Positions 7,416 to 16,441 are shown, counted from the first letter of the stretch. The stretch: 36,557 nucleotides of DNA from Desulfobacteraceae bacterium (GCA_003599475.1 QZKK01000056.1:1-36557), one strand, 5' to 3'. The notes: generated by a model not told the origin, from the letters alone. Numbers and translations: made by a program.

Positions 7416-8549
7416 CTACAGCATCCCGAGCGCAACTTCTGCGGCTCGTTGCGAAGCTCCGGGCCCGCCGAGCCGATTCCTCACGGAAGCGAGTTCCTGC
7501 TTGAGCATCTTCAATCCTTCCCTGTCCTGAAGCATCCCGCAAACCGTCTCGGCGATTCTTTCGGCGGATGCGTCCTGCTGGATCAGTTCCGGGACAATGG
7601 TTTTCCCGGCGATGATGTTGACAAGACCGATATTTCGCACTTTTACCAGAGATCTCCCCAGCCAGTAGGTGATCGGAGATACCTTGTAGATGATGACCAT
7701 CGGCATCCCGCAGACGGCCGCTTCCAGCGTCGCCGTCCCCGATACGACGATACAAAACCGGCATCGGGAAAACACTCTGTGAACACCGTCTGAAATCAAG
7801 GCGCATTCGATTCCCGGAGCATGTTTTTCAATCAGCCTTTCCAAAACGGCGGGGTCCACCGATTGCGCCACCGAAATCAGGAATCTCACCGGCTGCAGCC
7901 GCTTCCTGAGAAGATTCGCCGCCTCCAGCATGACGGGAAAAAGGTGGGTCACTTCGCGCTCCCGGGACCCGGGAAGAAGCCCGATATCGAACGGTTCTTC
8001 TTCTGACTTCTTATGCAGCTCGGGGCTGCAGTAGGTATCCATCAGCGGGTGCCCGACGAAAGTGACCGGCACTCGGTGACTCTTGAAAAAGTCCTCCTCG
8101 AATGGAAGGATGACGGCCATCCGATCCACCCGCTTGCGGATCTTTTTGACCCGGCCCGGGCGCCAGGCCCACACCTGCGGTCCGATGTAGTAGAGAACCT
8201 TGACATGGTACCGCTTGGCCAGCGCCGATACCGGGAGATTGAATCCGGGGAAATCGATGAGGATGAGCAGATCGGGTCGAAACCGCTTGAAGATCGTTCT
8301 GCTCAGCAGCATGGCCCGAACGAACGCGGGGAGCTTGGAAAAAGTTTCCGTAACTCCGATGACCGAAAGCTTCGTCGTATCGACAAGGATCTTGACTCCG
8401 GCTTCTCTTAAGGCTTTTCCCCCGATCCCGAAAAAAAACAGGTTCGGTTCCTTTTCGCGCATGGCGCGTACGAGCTTGGAGCCGTGCAGATCCCCGGAAA
8501 CATCTCCGGCGATGATCATCACGGTTTTGGTTTTCAAATACGTGCTCAA
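7416..8549 (-). CDS. lpxB: LpxB, lipid A disaccharide synthase
   Basis: The 377-residue GT19 protein condenses UDP-2,3-diacylglucosamine with lipid X to form the tetraacyl disaccharide at the inner membrane. Visible motifs are AGDVSGD (14-20), IDFPGFN (98-104), PQVWAW (124-129), FVGHPLMD (164-171), LLPGSRERE (191-199) and SGTATLEAA in the C-terminal half. The first motif is usually GExSGD; here Glu is replaced by Asp. No ATG gives a normal length: the frame opens with TTG at 8549, which lies at the edge of a heptad-repeat block, and the first ATG (8519) leaves only three residues before the AGDVSGD motif. The start is therefore uncertain. The DUF374 gene begins immediately after the stop. Confidence 0.93.
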   Translation of the reverse strand: MSTYLKTKTVMIIAGDVSGDLHGSKLVRAMREKEPNLFFFGIGGKALREAGVKILVDTTKLSVIGVTETFSKLPAFVRAMLLSRTIFKRFRPDLLILIDFPGFNLPVSALAKRYHVKVLYYIGPQVWAWRPGRVKKIRKRVDRMAVILPFEEDFFKSHRVPVTFVGHPLMDTYCSPELHKKSEEEPFDIGLLPGSREREVTHLFPVMLEAANLLRKRLQPVRFLISVAQSVDPAVLERLIEKHAPGIECALISDGVHRVFSRCRFCIVVSGTATLEAAVCGMPMVIIYKVSPITYWLGRSLVKVRNIGLVNIIAGKTIVPELIQQDASAERIAETVCGMLQDREGLKMLKQELASVRNRLGGPGASQRAAEVALGML

Positions 8550-8552
8550 TGA

Positions 8553-8585
8553 ATTTCAAATCTCAAATTTCAAATCTCAAATTGC
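8553..8585. repeat. Heptad repeat in the Gfo/Idh-lpxB spacer
   Basis: Four tandem units caaatct, caaattt, caaatct, caaattg with exact seven-base spacing fill the 48-bp spacer and abut the TTG start of lpxB. Confidence 0.85.
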
Positions 8586-8597
8586 TGTATGCTCGAT

Positions 8598-9554
8598 TCA
8601 GGCATCGACGAACCGGTCGTTGGCAGCCTGGATCCGATTCATGATATCGAGTGCAATCTTAAGCGCATCCCGCCCCTTGAGTCCGGAGACTTCGGGGGTT
8701 TCCCTGTTTCTCACGGCTTTGACGAATGCGCTCAGTTCATCTTCGAGGGCATCTCTCTTGGGAAAACAGAGCTGCCTGATCTCCAGATCAGGCCCGTCTG
8801 TCCGGCTGGAGCCTTCCCGTGCTGCGACGGTGATTTCGTGGTTCGTGAAATCGACGGAAATACAGGCATCTTTTTGAAAAAACCGTATCTTTCTTTCCTT
8901 TCGAACGGAAACTCGACTGGCCGTCACATTGGCGACGCACCCGTTTTCAAACTCAAGGCTTGCGTTGGCAATATCCAGATGGTCCGATACCACGCAGATG
9001 CCCGCGGCATGGATGCTCCTGACCTTGGATTCGGTATACTTCAGAATGAGATCGATATCGTGAATCATCAGATCGAGCACGACACTGACATCGGTTCCGC
9101 GCGGCTGATAGGTGCTCAACCGGTGTGATTCGATAAAAATCGGCCTTTTCACGATTCCATGAAGGGCAACGACCGCCGGATTGAATCGCTCGAGGTGTCC
9201 AACCTGGATGATCAGCCCTTTTTTTTCCGCTTGGCGGATGAGCGAATCCGCCTCATCGAGAGTCGCCGTCATCGGCTTTTCGATGAGGATATCCACCCCG
9301 TTTTCCAGAAAAAACCGGCTGATTCGGAAATGATCCGATGTCGGCACGACGATGCTGACCGCATCTGCTTTTCCTGCCAGATCCCTGTAATCGGAATAAG
9401 GGGTCGTGGTAAACCTTCCGGCTGCGGATTCGGCTTTCGCTCTGTCGATATCGGCCACACCGACAAGCTCCACATCCGCCATCCGGCTGTATTTTTCGGC
9501 ATGAAAACCGCCCAGATAGCCGACCCCTACCACGCCGACGCGTATTTTCCCCAT
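8598..9554 (-). CDS. Gfo/Idh/MocA-family oxidoreductase, candidate UDP-GlcNAc 3-dehydrogenase (GnnA-like)
   Basis: The 318-residue enzyme has the nucleotide-binding loop GVGYLG (10-15), the EKP motif (92-94), VGHLERFNP (118-126) and DLMIHDIDL (161-169) with H165, the usual Gfo/Idh layout: Rossmann domain followed by an alpha/beta substrate domain. The ATG at 9554 is preceded by a good GAGGAGGG ribosome-binding site, so 14 upstream codons are excluded. It lies between lpxI and lpxB. In Acidithiobacillus, Leptospira and Campylobacter a relative, GnnA, oxidises UDP-GlcNAc at C3 so that GnnB can aminate it, giving amide-linked lipid A chains. No aminotransferase gene is in this window, so the GnnA assignment is an inference from position; another sugar-nucleotide substrate remains possible. 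Confidence 0.82.
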   Translation of the reverse strand: MGKIRVGVVGVGYLGGFHAEKYSRMADVELVGVADIDRAKAESAAGRFTTTPYSDYRDLAGKADAVSIVVPTSDHFRISRFFLENGVDILIEKPMTATLDEADSLIRQAEKKGLIIQVGHLERFNPAVVALHGIVKRPIFIESHRLSTYQPRGTDVSVVLDLMIHDIDLILKYTESKVRSIHAAGICVVSDHLDIANASLEFENGCVANVTASRVSVRKERKIRFFQKDACISVDFTNHEITVAAREGSSRTDGPDLEIRQLCFPKRDALEDELSAFVKAVRNRETPEVSGLKGRDALKIALDIMNRIQAANDRFVDA

Positions 9555-9578
9555 CGGGCACCCTCCTCGCCCTAAGCT

Positions 9579-9775
9579 CCAATATCCAAGCACCAAATCC
9601 CAAGCAAATCAAAAATTCCAATGATCAATTTCCGAAAACCTGAGCCAAAATTTGTCTTTCATCTTCGGGCAGTGTTTCAAATCTGATGAATGTTCCTTGA
9701 TCGAAAGCATGTTTGGAATTTGGAATTTCGGTCATTGGATATTGTTTGGAATTTGGAATTTGTGGCTTGGAATTT
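9579..9775. repeat. Inverted heptad-repeat element between lpxI and the Gfo/Idh gene
   Basis: Left arm ccaatat, ccaagca, ccaaatc, ccaagca; right arm with repeated ggaattt and tggatat units. CAATATCCAA at 9580-9589 is matched exactly by TTGGATATTG at 9735-9744. The right arm encodes the last residues and stop of lpxI. Confidence 0.85.
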
Positions 9776-10574
9776 TACTCATGGCTACGATCGAAATCGA
9801 GTGCCGGTCGGCTAGCTGAACCATCTCTTCCCGATCGAACACAACCGCCTTACCGGCTTCGATCGCCAATGCTCGTGCATCCACATCGGCCATGGTGGAT
9901 ATGGTCTGAGCACCCACCGCCGGCATGTCGAACCGCTGGTCCTGGTCCGGCTTGCACACCTTTACAACGACCGCTTCCCCTCTGCCGAGTCCGCCTCCCC
10001 TTCGGATCGTTGCATCCGTTCCATCGACGGCTTCCACGGCCAGAACGGAACCGCCTCCGACAACGACGCACTGGCCGATATCGAGCCGTCCGATCTCTTT
10101 TGCCGCCGTCCAGCCGATCTCGATGTCCCGCCTTTCGATTCGGCTCGGTTTGCGGCGGGTCCAACACCCCTCCGGGGCGATCAGTTCCGGAAGCAGAAAT
10201 GTCGAGGCTCGAATGACGATCCCATCCTTCTGGAGCGTGTCCGAAAACGCTCTCAGGAGATTGTCATCATGGGAGTTTTTCAGCCGGGCGATGAGGGATA
10301 TCGCCTTGATGTCCGGTCGAATATCAGAGAACATCCGCGTCTTCTTCACCGAGCCGATCATCACGGCTTCATGGATTTCGTTTTTCCTGAAGAATCGAAT
10401 CAGGCGATTGATCTGACCGAGATGGATCCATTCGAGGGCCTCGACGCTCTCCTTCAGTAAAGGATCGGTCTCTCCGAAATAGGCGGTCGCATAGACAAGA
10501 ATCCCTTTCCCCCTTGCCTTTCGGGAAAAGAGAAGAGGAAACTGTCCGCCTCCTGCGATGAGCCCGATGCGCAT
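9732..10574 (-). CDS. lpxI: LpxI, UDP-2,3-diacylglucosamine pyrophosphatase (DUF1009)
   Basis: The 280-residue protein begins MRIGLIAGGGQFP, the glycine-rich N-terminus of the LpxI family, and has the C-terminal-domain stretch DMPAVGAQTI with a conserved Asp and the following ADVDARALAIEAGK. LpxI hydrolyses UDP-2,3-diacyl-GlcN to lipid X and UMP and replaces LpxH in organisms lacking it; no lpxH is seen here. Start ATG 10574-10572. It follows lpxA by 68 bp. The natural end appears to lie near SIVAMS; the last 14 residues (KIPSHKFQIPNNIQ) are translated from the heptad repeat at 9579-9775, so the tail is probably a neutral extension. Confidence 0.93.
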   Translation of the reverse strand: MRIGLIAGGGQFPLLFSRKARGKGILVYATAYFGETDPLLKESVEALEWIHLGQINRLIRFFRKNEIHEAVMIGSVKKTRMFSDIRPDIKAISLIARLKNSHDDNLLRAFSDTLQKDGIVIRASTFLLPELIAPEGCWTRRKPSRIERRDIEIGWTAAKEIGRLDIGQCVVVGGGSVLAVEAVDGTDATIRRGGGLGRGEAVVVKVCKPDQDQRFDMPAVGAQTISTMADVDARALAIEAGKAVVFDREEMVQLADRHSISIVAMSKIPSHKFQIPNNIQ

Positions 10575-10642
10575 GTTGCGACCTTCTATCTCCGAATTTC
10601 GAATTTTTAGCTTCTCAGAAACCCTACAGTTGGGGCGAAGCC

Positions 10643-11413
10643 CTATCGTGATATCCCCCGATTGGAGGAAGTGATGAAATCGATGAATTTGATGATTTCG
10701 GGAAGCTGGTCCACTTCGGCGCGGACCCTTTCGATGGCCTCGTTCAAGGTCAAACCGATGCGGAAAATGATCCGATAGGTCTTTTTCAACTGAGAGATCG
10801 TCGCCTCGGAAAATCCATGCCTCTTCAAACCGACGGTATTCAGCCCGTGCAGTCGGATACGGGGCCCTGCGGCGATCACATAGGGAGGAACATCCTTGAC
10901 CACAGCCGATGCCCCGCCGATAAATGCAAATTCACCGAGCCGCACGAACTGATGAATCGCCACCAGCCCTCCCACCGTAGCATAGTCGCCGATGGTGATA
11001 TGGCCCCCCAAAGTGGCATTGTTTGCAAATACGACCTTGCGGCCGATCCGGCAGTCGTGTGCAATATGGGCATACGCCATGATGAAGCATTCCTCTCCGA
11101 TTTCGGTCACCCCCCCGCCGAAGCCGGTTCCGCGATGGATCGTTACAAATTCGCGGATGACGGTCCCCTGCCCGATTTTTACATAGGTTTTTTCGCCCCC
11201 GAATTTAAGAGATTGCGGTGCTGCGCCGATCGCCGCAAATTGGAATATCTGACAATTCGGACCAATGCTGACGTAAGGATCGATCACGGCATGGGGGCCG
11301 ATCCGGGAGCCGGACCCGATGGTGACCTCGGCTCCGATGATCGCATAGGGTCCGACTTCAACATCTCGGTCGATTTCGGCTCTCGGGTCGACCACGGCTG
11401 TCGGATGAATCAT
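10643..11413 (-). CDS. lpxA: LpxA, UDP-GlcNAc acyltransferase
   Basis: The 256-residue left-handed beta-helix protein, made of hexapeptide repeats with an alpha-helical C-terminus, transfers a 3-hydroxyacyl chain from ACP in the first step of lipid A synthesis. The catalytic His of the AHIAHDC motif is H119 (E. coli H125). G167 aligns with E. coli G173, the chain-length ruler residue, which argues against the short-chain Met variant. The residue aligning with E. coli D74, next to the acceptor 3-position, is Ser68, which is interesting beside a GnnA candidate. Its ATG overlaps the fabZ stop (ATGA), so the two are translationally coupled. Confidence 0.96.
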   Translation of the reverse strand: MIHPTAVVDPRAEIDRDVEVGPYAIIGAEVTIGSGSRIGPHAVIDPYVSIGPNCQIFQFAAIGAAPQSLKFGGEKTYVKIGQGTVIREFVTIHRGTGFGGGVTEIGEECFIMAYAHIAHDCRIGRKVVFANNATLGGHITIGDYATVGGLVAIHQFVRLGEFAFIGGASAVVKDVPPYVIAAGPRIRLHGLNTVGLKRHGFSEATISQLKKTYRIIFRIGLTLNEAIERVRAEVDQLPEIIKFIDFITSSNRGISR

Positions 11414-11859
11414 GATTTGGCTCCTATCGTGGCCATCAGCTCGGCTTCAGCGGCAAGCTTGTCCTCCACCAGCGCCCTTCCGGCCATCTTGACGACATTC
11501 GATCTCATCTTCAGCATTTCCAATTCCAAGAGGATCTGATCCCCCGGAACGACCGGTTTTCTGAAGCGGACCTTGTCGATGCCGGTAAAAAAGATGATGC
11601 TTCCGGGTTTTTCCTTCTCCTGGGAGGAAAATGCCAGGATACCCCCTGCCTGCCCCATGGCTTCGACGATCAGGACCCCTGGCATAATCGGCTTTCCCGG
11701 AAAGTGTCCCTGGAAGAAATGCTCGTTTATGGTGACATTCTTCAGCGCTGTCAATTTCTTTCCGGGTTCGAGGCTGATCACCCGGTCGATCAGGATAAAC
11801 GGATAACGGTGGGGCAAAAATTCCATGATCTTTTCAATATCAAAAAGCGTCTCCATCAT
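11410..11859 (-). CDS. fabZ: FabZ, 3-hydroxyacyl-ACP dehydratase
   Basis: The 149-residue hot-dog-fold enzyme has the FabZ active-site block GHFPGKPIMPGVLIVEAMGQ, with catalytic H52 and E66, and the N-terminal LPHRYPFILIDRV motif. It dehydrates 3-hydroxyacyl-ACP in fatty-acid elongation and competes with LpxA and LpxD for the same substrate, which explains its conserved place between them. The start is one of two adjacent ATGs (11859 or 11856) after a TTGGAGATG ribosome-binding site. The stop overlaps the lpxA start. A repeat-filled spacer of about 220 bp separates it from lpxD. Confidence 0.96.
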   Translation of the reverse strand: MMETLFDIEKIMEFLPHRYPFILIDRVISLEPGKKLTALKNVTINEHFFQGHFPGKPIMPGVLIVEAMGQAGGILAFSSQEKEKPGSIIFFTGIDKVRFRKPVVPGDQILLELEMLKMRSNVVKMAGRALVEDKLAAEAELMATIGAKS

Positions 11860-11871
11860 TCATCTCCAAGG

Positions 11872-12105
11872 TTCAGGGTTCAGCGTTCAACGTTCAACGT
11901 TCAGCGTTCAGCGTTCTCGGGCAGTCTACCGTCCACCGTCCACCGGTTCTCGTTAAGTCGACCGTCCAACGATTCCCTCATTCGATAGTGGATGTTCGAT
12001 GTTCGATGTTCAACGTTCATGTAGTTTCATTATAAGCGTTCAGGGTTTGGGATTGATGAGCAGTCTACCGTCTACCGTTTACTGTCTGCCGTCTTCCTCT
12101 CTAAA
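11872..12105. repeat. Heptad tandem-repeat block between lpxD and fabZ
   Basis: Several 7-mer families follow one another: gttcagc/gttcaac (11876-11916), gtctacc/gtccacc (about 11924-11945), gatgttc (11991-12012) and gtctacc/gtctgcc (12062-12094). Unlike other blocks, repeated units here mostly share one orientation. The last family supplies the final codons and stop of lpxD. Confidence 0.82.
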
Positions 12106-13140
12106 TCCTACATCCTTTCCTTTCTGCCCCATCTCTTTCAGCCGCTTTTCGATCTCATCCAGCCGCTTCTTGAACTCGGGCAGCTTCGAAATGAGGCTTT
12201 GAATGCGGACATGCTGCAGGTGGGGCCGCTCGGGCGAACCGGAGACGGTCTCCTTTTCGGGGACCGATCGCACGACCCCGGTCTGGGGGCCGATGATCGC
12301 ACCGTCTCCGATGGTCAGATGGCCGGAAATCCCCGCCTGGCCTGCGATCACCGCATGTTTTCCGATGGTGACGCTCCCCGATATGCCCACTTGAGCGACC
12401 AGGACGGTGTTTTCACCCACGATAACGTTGTGGGCGATCTGGACGAGATTGTCCGTCTTTACGCCCTTCTGAATCCAGGTTTTGCCAAAGGTGGCCCGAT
12501 CGATGGTGTTGCATGCCCCGATCTCGACATCGTCATCGATCTGCACGATGCCGATATGGGGGATCTTGCAGTAACGCTCACCCTCCGGTGCGAAACCGAA
12601 GCCATCGCTTCCGACGACCGTTCCGGATTGGATCATCACCCGGCTGCCGATCACGCATCGCTGCAGAATGCTTACATTCGGAAAGATTTCCGTATCGTCT
12701 CCGATGACGACCCCATCTCCTACTACCACGTGGGGATGGAGGGTAACCCGTTCGCCCAGGGTCACATCGTCTTGGATCACCACGAAGGCCCCGATGGCGG
12801 CATTTCCGCCGCACCTGAAATTTTTTCCGACGACTGCCGTGGGATGGACTCCTTCCGGCTGTCTTTTGCGTGGATAAAATATCCCCATGACTTTCGCAAA
12901 GGCAACCCTCGGGTTGGTGGTCTTTATCATCGGCTTTTCGGCATCTCCGAAATCGATCGGAACGATGATCGCTCCTGCCCGGGTATCTTCGATCTTTTTG
13001 AGAAGCCTGGCCGTTTCGGCGTAGGTAATCTGATCCGGGCCTGCGGTTTCAAAGGGTGCGGCACCGGCAATCCGGATTCCGCCGTCTCCCTGCAGAACCC
13101 CTCCGATGCGCTCGGCAACATCGGCTAAAGTCATTTTCAT
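12079..13140 (-). CDS. lpxD: LpxD, UDP-3-O-acylglucosamine N-acyltransferase
   Basis: The 353-residue protein has the LpxD uridine-binding N-terminal domain (about 1-100), a left-handed beta-helix of hexapeptide repeats (about 100-300) and a C-terminal helical/coiled tail. The catalytic His lies in VQIAHNVIVGEN (H237; E. coli H239). It adds the N-linked hydroxyacyl chain in the third step of lipid A synthesis. The start is ATG 13140, with a second ATG two codons later. It follows skp by 27 bp. The last half dozen residues (EEDGRQ) and the stop come from the heptad block at 11872-12105. Confidence 0.95.
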   Translation of the reverse strand: MKMTLADVAERIGGVLQGDGGIRIAGAAPFETAGPDQITYAETARLLKKIEDTRAGAIIVPIDFGDAEKPMIKTTNPRVAFAKVMGIFYPRKRQPEGVHPTAVVGKNFRCGGNAAIGAFVVIQDDVTLGERVTLHPHVVVGDGVVIGDDTEIFPNVSILQRCVIGSRVMIQSGTVVGSDGFGFAPEGERYCKIPHIGIVQIDDDVEIGACNTIDRATFGKTWIQKGVKTDNLVQIAHNVIVGENTVLVAQVGISGSVTIGKHAVIAGQAGISGHLTIGDGAIIGPQTGVVRSVPEKETVSGSPERPHLQHVRIQSLISKLPEFKKRLDEIEKRLKEMGQKGKDVGFREEDGRQ

Positions 13141-13167
13141 CGGCTAGACCCCGCATTCGCCATTCGA

Positions 13168-13716
13168 TTAATTTTGCTTCAGTTTCTTGGCAATATCCGT
13201 ATTGTACTTCTGGATGAATTGATCTGTCATTTCGACCGAAGCCGGGCTGTAGACGATTTCTCCCGTTCTCTTTTCAAGGATCAGCAGGTATCCTCCGGAT
13301 TTCCCCATCTCCTGGATCAATTCGACGACCTCGTCGCGAATCCTCTTGACCAGCCGGTTCTCAAAGCCCTTGAACTCCTGCATGTACTTTTTCTTCAAGG
13401 ATTCGAAATCACCCAGCTTGATACGGAATTCCCGTTCTTTCTGCTCCCGCATCTCCTGGCTCATCACCAGGGCCTCCCGTTCGACTGTCTTTTTGATCTC
13501 CTCGAGTTCGTTTCCCCGCTTCTTCAACTCTTCTTCCATCTGCTTGCCTTTTTTGTTGATTTCAGCCTGCGCATTTTTTCCGGCGCTGGAGGCCTCAAGG
13601 ATCTTCTGGAAGTCGATCACGCCGATTTTTGCGACATCGGCCGCTTCGGCGATGCCGGTATAGTTCAACAAAAGGCAACCTGCAAAAACAACGAAGATCT
13701 TTCTAAGATGCATCAT
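13168..13716 (-). CDS. skp: Skp/OmpH-family periplasmic chaperone
   Basis: The 182-residue exported protein has a signal peptide (about 1-25, ending AEA), the OmpH opening DVAKIGVIDFQKIL, a charged coiled coil (about 45-125) that forms the tentacles, and a C-terminal segment that packs back onto the trimer body. In the family it holds unfolded outer-membrane proteins on the way to BamA. The gene follows bamA by 58 bp and begins with two adjacent ATGs after a very strong AAGGGGGGAA ribosome-binding site. It is lowly conserved in sequence but unmistakable in position between bamA and lpxD. Confidence 0.92.
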   Translation of the reverse strand: MMHLRKIFVVFAGCLLLNYTGIAEAADVAKIGVIDFQKILEASSAGKNAQAEINKKGKQMEEELKKRGNELEEIKKTVEREALVMSQEMREQKEREFRIKLGDFESLKKKYMQEFKGFENRLVKRIRDEVVELIQEMGKSGGYLLILEKRTGEIVYSPASVEMTDQFIQKYNTDIAKKLKQN

Positions 13717-13805
13717 TTCCCCCCTTTTTCATTTCTTTGAAAATAATCAGCCGCAAAAACAAGGAGCCGCAGCCCTATTCCCCGGCACCGCCCCGGCTTG
13801 TCGAT

Positions 13806-16441
13806 TTACCAAAAGGATCCTCCCATGGAAAACTCCCATCGTCCGGTATTCCGCATCCCCTCATCCGGGTTGAGCGGATACCCCCACTCCAGCCGTATGG
13901 GGCCAATCGGGGAATACCATCGGACCCCCCCCCAGCGCTCATGAAAAGATTTCCCAGATCCATTTCTTCATCGCTGCCATAGACATTTCCGGTATCGAAG
14001 AAAGCCACACCGGAGAGCCCGGCCTTTTTCACCAGCGGGAAGATATATTCGAGGTTGAATTGAACGAACTTCTCCCCGCCGATTTTGGCCCCTTCTTCGT
14101 CCAGAAGGCTGATATCCTGCCAGTCATAGCCGCGCAGCGTCCGGATGCCGCCCATATAGAACTTCTCATAATCGGGCAGGATTCTATCGGCACTTTCACG
14201 GACCACTCCGGCTCGTCCGTGGATGAATCCGACCGTCTCCCAGAATAAGGGGATATACCATCCGGTATCGCCGATCAGTTTCAGAAAGCCGATATCCCCG
14301 CCCAAGCCTGCGTACTCCACGGTCAGGCTGTGGTCCGAACCTTCGGTAGGGTTGAACACGCGATCCCTGGAGTCGTACTGGATCGTTGCACTCATGCTGC
14401 TCTGGATATTGAAGCCCTCCAGTTCTCTGATCGACCGTGAGGCGTCGGAAGTTACGTTTCGAATGTCTGCCCGTTCGAACCGATAGGAGAGGTAAGCCCG
14501 GGTGAAATCGTAAATGGGGTAGCCGAACCGCAGCACTCCCCCCTGGGCGTCCTTGTCGTAAGTATCGTAGTCCCTGTTCAAATCATAGACGTCGAATCCG
14601 GCGGACAGGGGGATGTCGAACAGCCAGGGCTCGGTAAAGCTCAGGGTATACTGGGTTGTCCGCCCGCCCAGATGCGCGCCGAGATCTAACCGCTGCGATC
14701 TCCCGAACAGGTTCCGCTGAGTGACATTGGCGACCAGAAACATGCTGTCGACGCTGCTGTAGCCCCCGCCGAAGCTGAAGGCTCCCGTAGGCTTCTCCTT
14801 GACTTCGATATCCAGGATCATCTGCTCGTCTGTGCTTCCCCTGGGAGTGTTTACCTTGATGTCTTCGAAGAAATCGAGACGATAGAGGTTCCGTACGCCC
14901 CGTTTGAGGCGGCGGCCGCTGTAAAGCTCCTGTTCGTAGACATCGAGCTCCCGGCGGATGACCTTGTCCCGGGTCTTTGTGTTTCCCGAGATGTTGATCT
15001 TCTCGAAATAGGCCTGCTTCCCCTTCTGGACTTCGAAGGTGATGTCGACGGCCAGCTCATCCATTTTCCGATCGATCCGGGGAGAGACATTCGCATAGGC
15101 ATACCCCTCGTCCGAATAGATATCGGTAAGGGCCAGGACGTCGCCCCTCAGGATTTCCCGGTTATAGTATTTTTCTTTTGAAATCTTTAATTTCGAAAGG
15201 AGCTCTTCCTTGGGCTTGACCAGGTCTCCGGAGGCATCGATTTTTCCCACGATGAAGCGGGGGCCTTCTTCGACCTTGATCGTCACATGGATCCAATTGT
15301 CTCTGTATTCGAGCTGGGGCTCGCCGATGATTGCCTGGATGTAGCCCCGGTTCTGGTAAAAGGCGGAAAGCTTGTTGACGTCCTGGTTCAGCTCCTCCTT
15401 GTTCAGTTCCCCGGAAGAGGTGATGAATGAGAAAAACCCCTTCTCAGAGGTCTTCATGATCTTTTTGAGGTCTTTGTCGGGAAAGGCCTCGTTCCCTACG
15501 AAATCGATCTCCCGGATCATGATCTTCTGACCTTCATCGATCGTGAACTGAAGATCGGCGACGTTTCTTTCCCGTTCCAGGACTTTGTAGGAAACCTGAA
15601 TATTATGGTAGTTTTTCCCCTTATAAAGTTCCTCGATGCGGCGGATGTTGTTCTGGATTTGAAAAATATTGAGGATGGAGCCGGCCTTTATCGTCAGGTT
15701 TTCCCGTATTTCTTCATCCTTGAACACCTTGTTTCCGCTGAATGCAATGTTTCTGATCGTCGGCTTCTCCTGGACATGAAAGGTGACGATTTTGCCCTCC
15801 GGGCTGTCCTCCGCCTCGATCCGGATATCCTCGAAATAGCCCATGGCATAAACGGATTTGAGGTCTGCGGAAAGATCCTTCGGAAGAAACAGATCGCCGG
15901 GCTTGGTCTTGATCACGCGTTCGATGGCATCCGATTCGATCCGGCTGTTTCCTTCGACGACGATCTTTGCCACTTTCGCCCGTTTGAACAGCTTCTGGCT
16001 CAAGCTGCGTGCGAGATCCCTGACCGATCCGATCAGGTTCTCGATCCCCTCCCCCTGAAGAAAAAAGGAATTCGTCTCTTCTTCAAAAGGCGAAATCATC
16101 CGTGCATCCAGGCTGTACTTGTTGCCGATCCTTGTTAAACTGCCCCAGATGAGGCTGTCGGCACCCGTATCGATCCCCAGCTCCCGCAATCCTGCCGGCA
16201 CCGTAATCTGTTCCCGCCAGTTCGGATTCGAAGCAGCGGCGGGATCCAGGATCATGGCGCCTTCTTCGGTGAGCTCCCTCTTGAGCAGTTTCGGTATCTC
16301 CATCTGCAGATACGATATATCCTCCCGGGCATGGATTTCGAAAGGTAAAACGATGACTCGAACAGGTTCCTGGCCGAAGGCTGCATCCGGCAGCCAAAAA
16401 AAGAGCGACGCGAGGACGACAAGACAAAACCGATACCGCAT
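13806..16441 (-). CDS. bamA: BamA, outer-membrane protein assembly factor, with an apparent frameshift near the C-terminus
   Basis: A signal peptide (1-23), five POTRA domains (starting near 157, 227, 307, 395 and 477) and a 16-strand barrel from about 551 are visible, with the loop-6 motif LRGY. Residues 25-150 form an extra domain resembling TolB-N/CsgG-like modules. BamA folds and inserts outer-membrane proteins. The uninterrupted frame runs to 13775 with an unrelated 49-residue tail. At 13925-13933 there are nine C on the plus strand (nine G in the gene, codons 837-839). Adding one G restores VRWYSPIGPIRLEWGYPL and an end in GGSFW with stop at 13806, a standard BamA C-terminus (878 residues). 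Sequencing error, real indel and poly-G slippage cannot be separated here. A TAGGAG ribosome-binding site precedes the ATG. Confidence 0.92.

Noticed and set aside
12199..13128. 309-codon plus-strand frame opposite lpxD
   Set aside because: Asp/Gly-rich mirror of hexapeptide repeats, not an independent gene.
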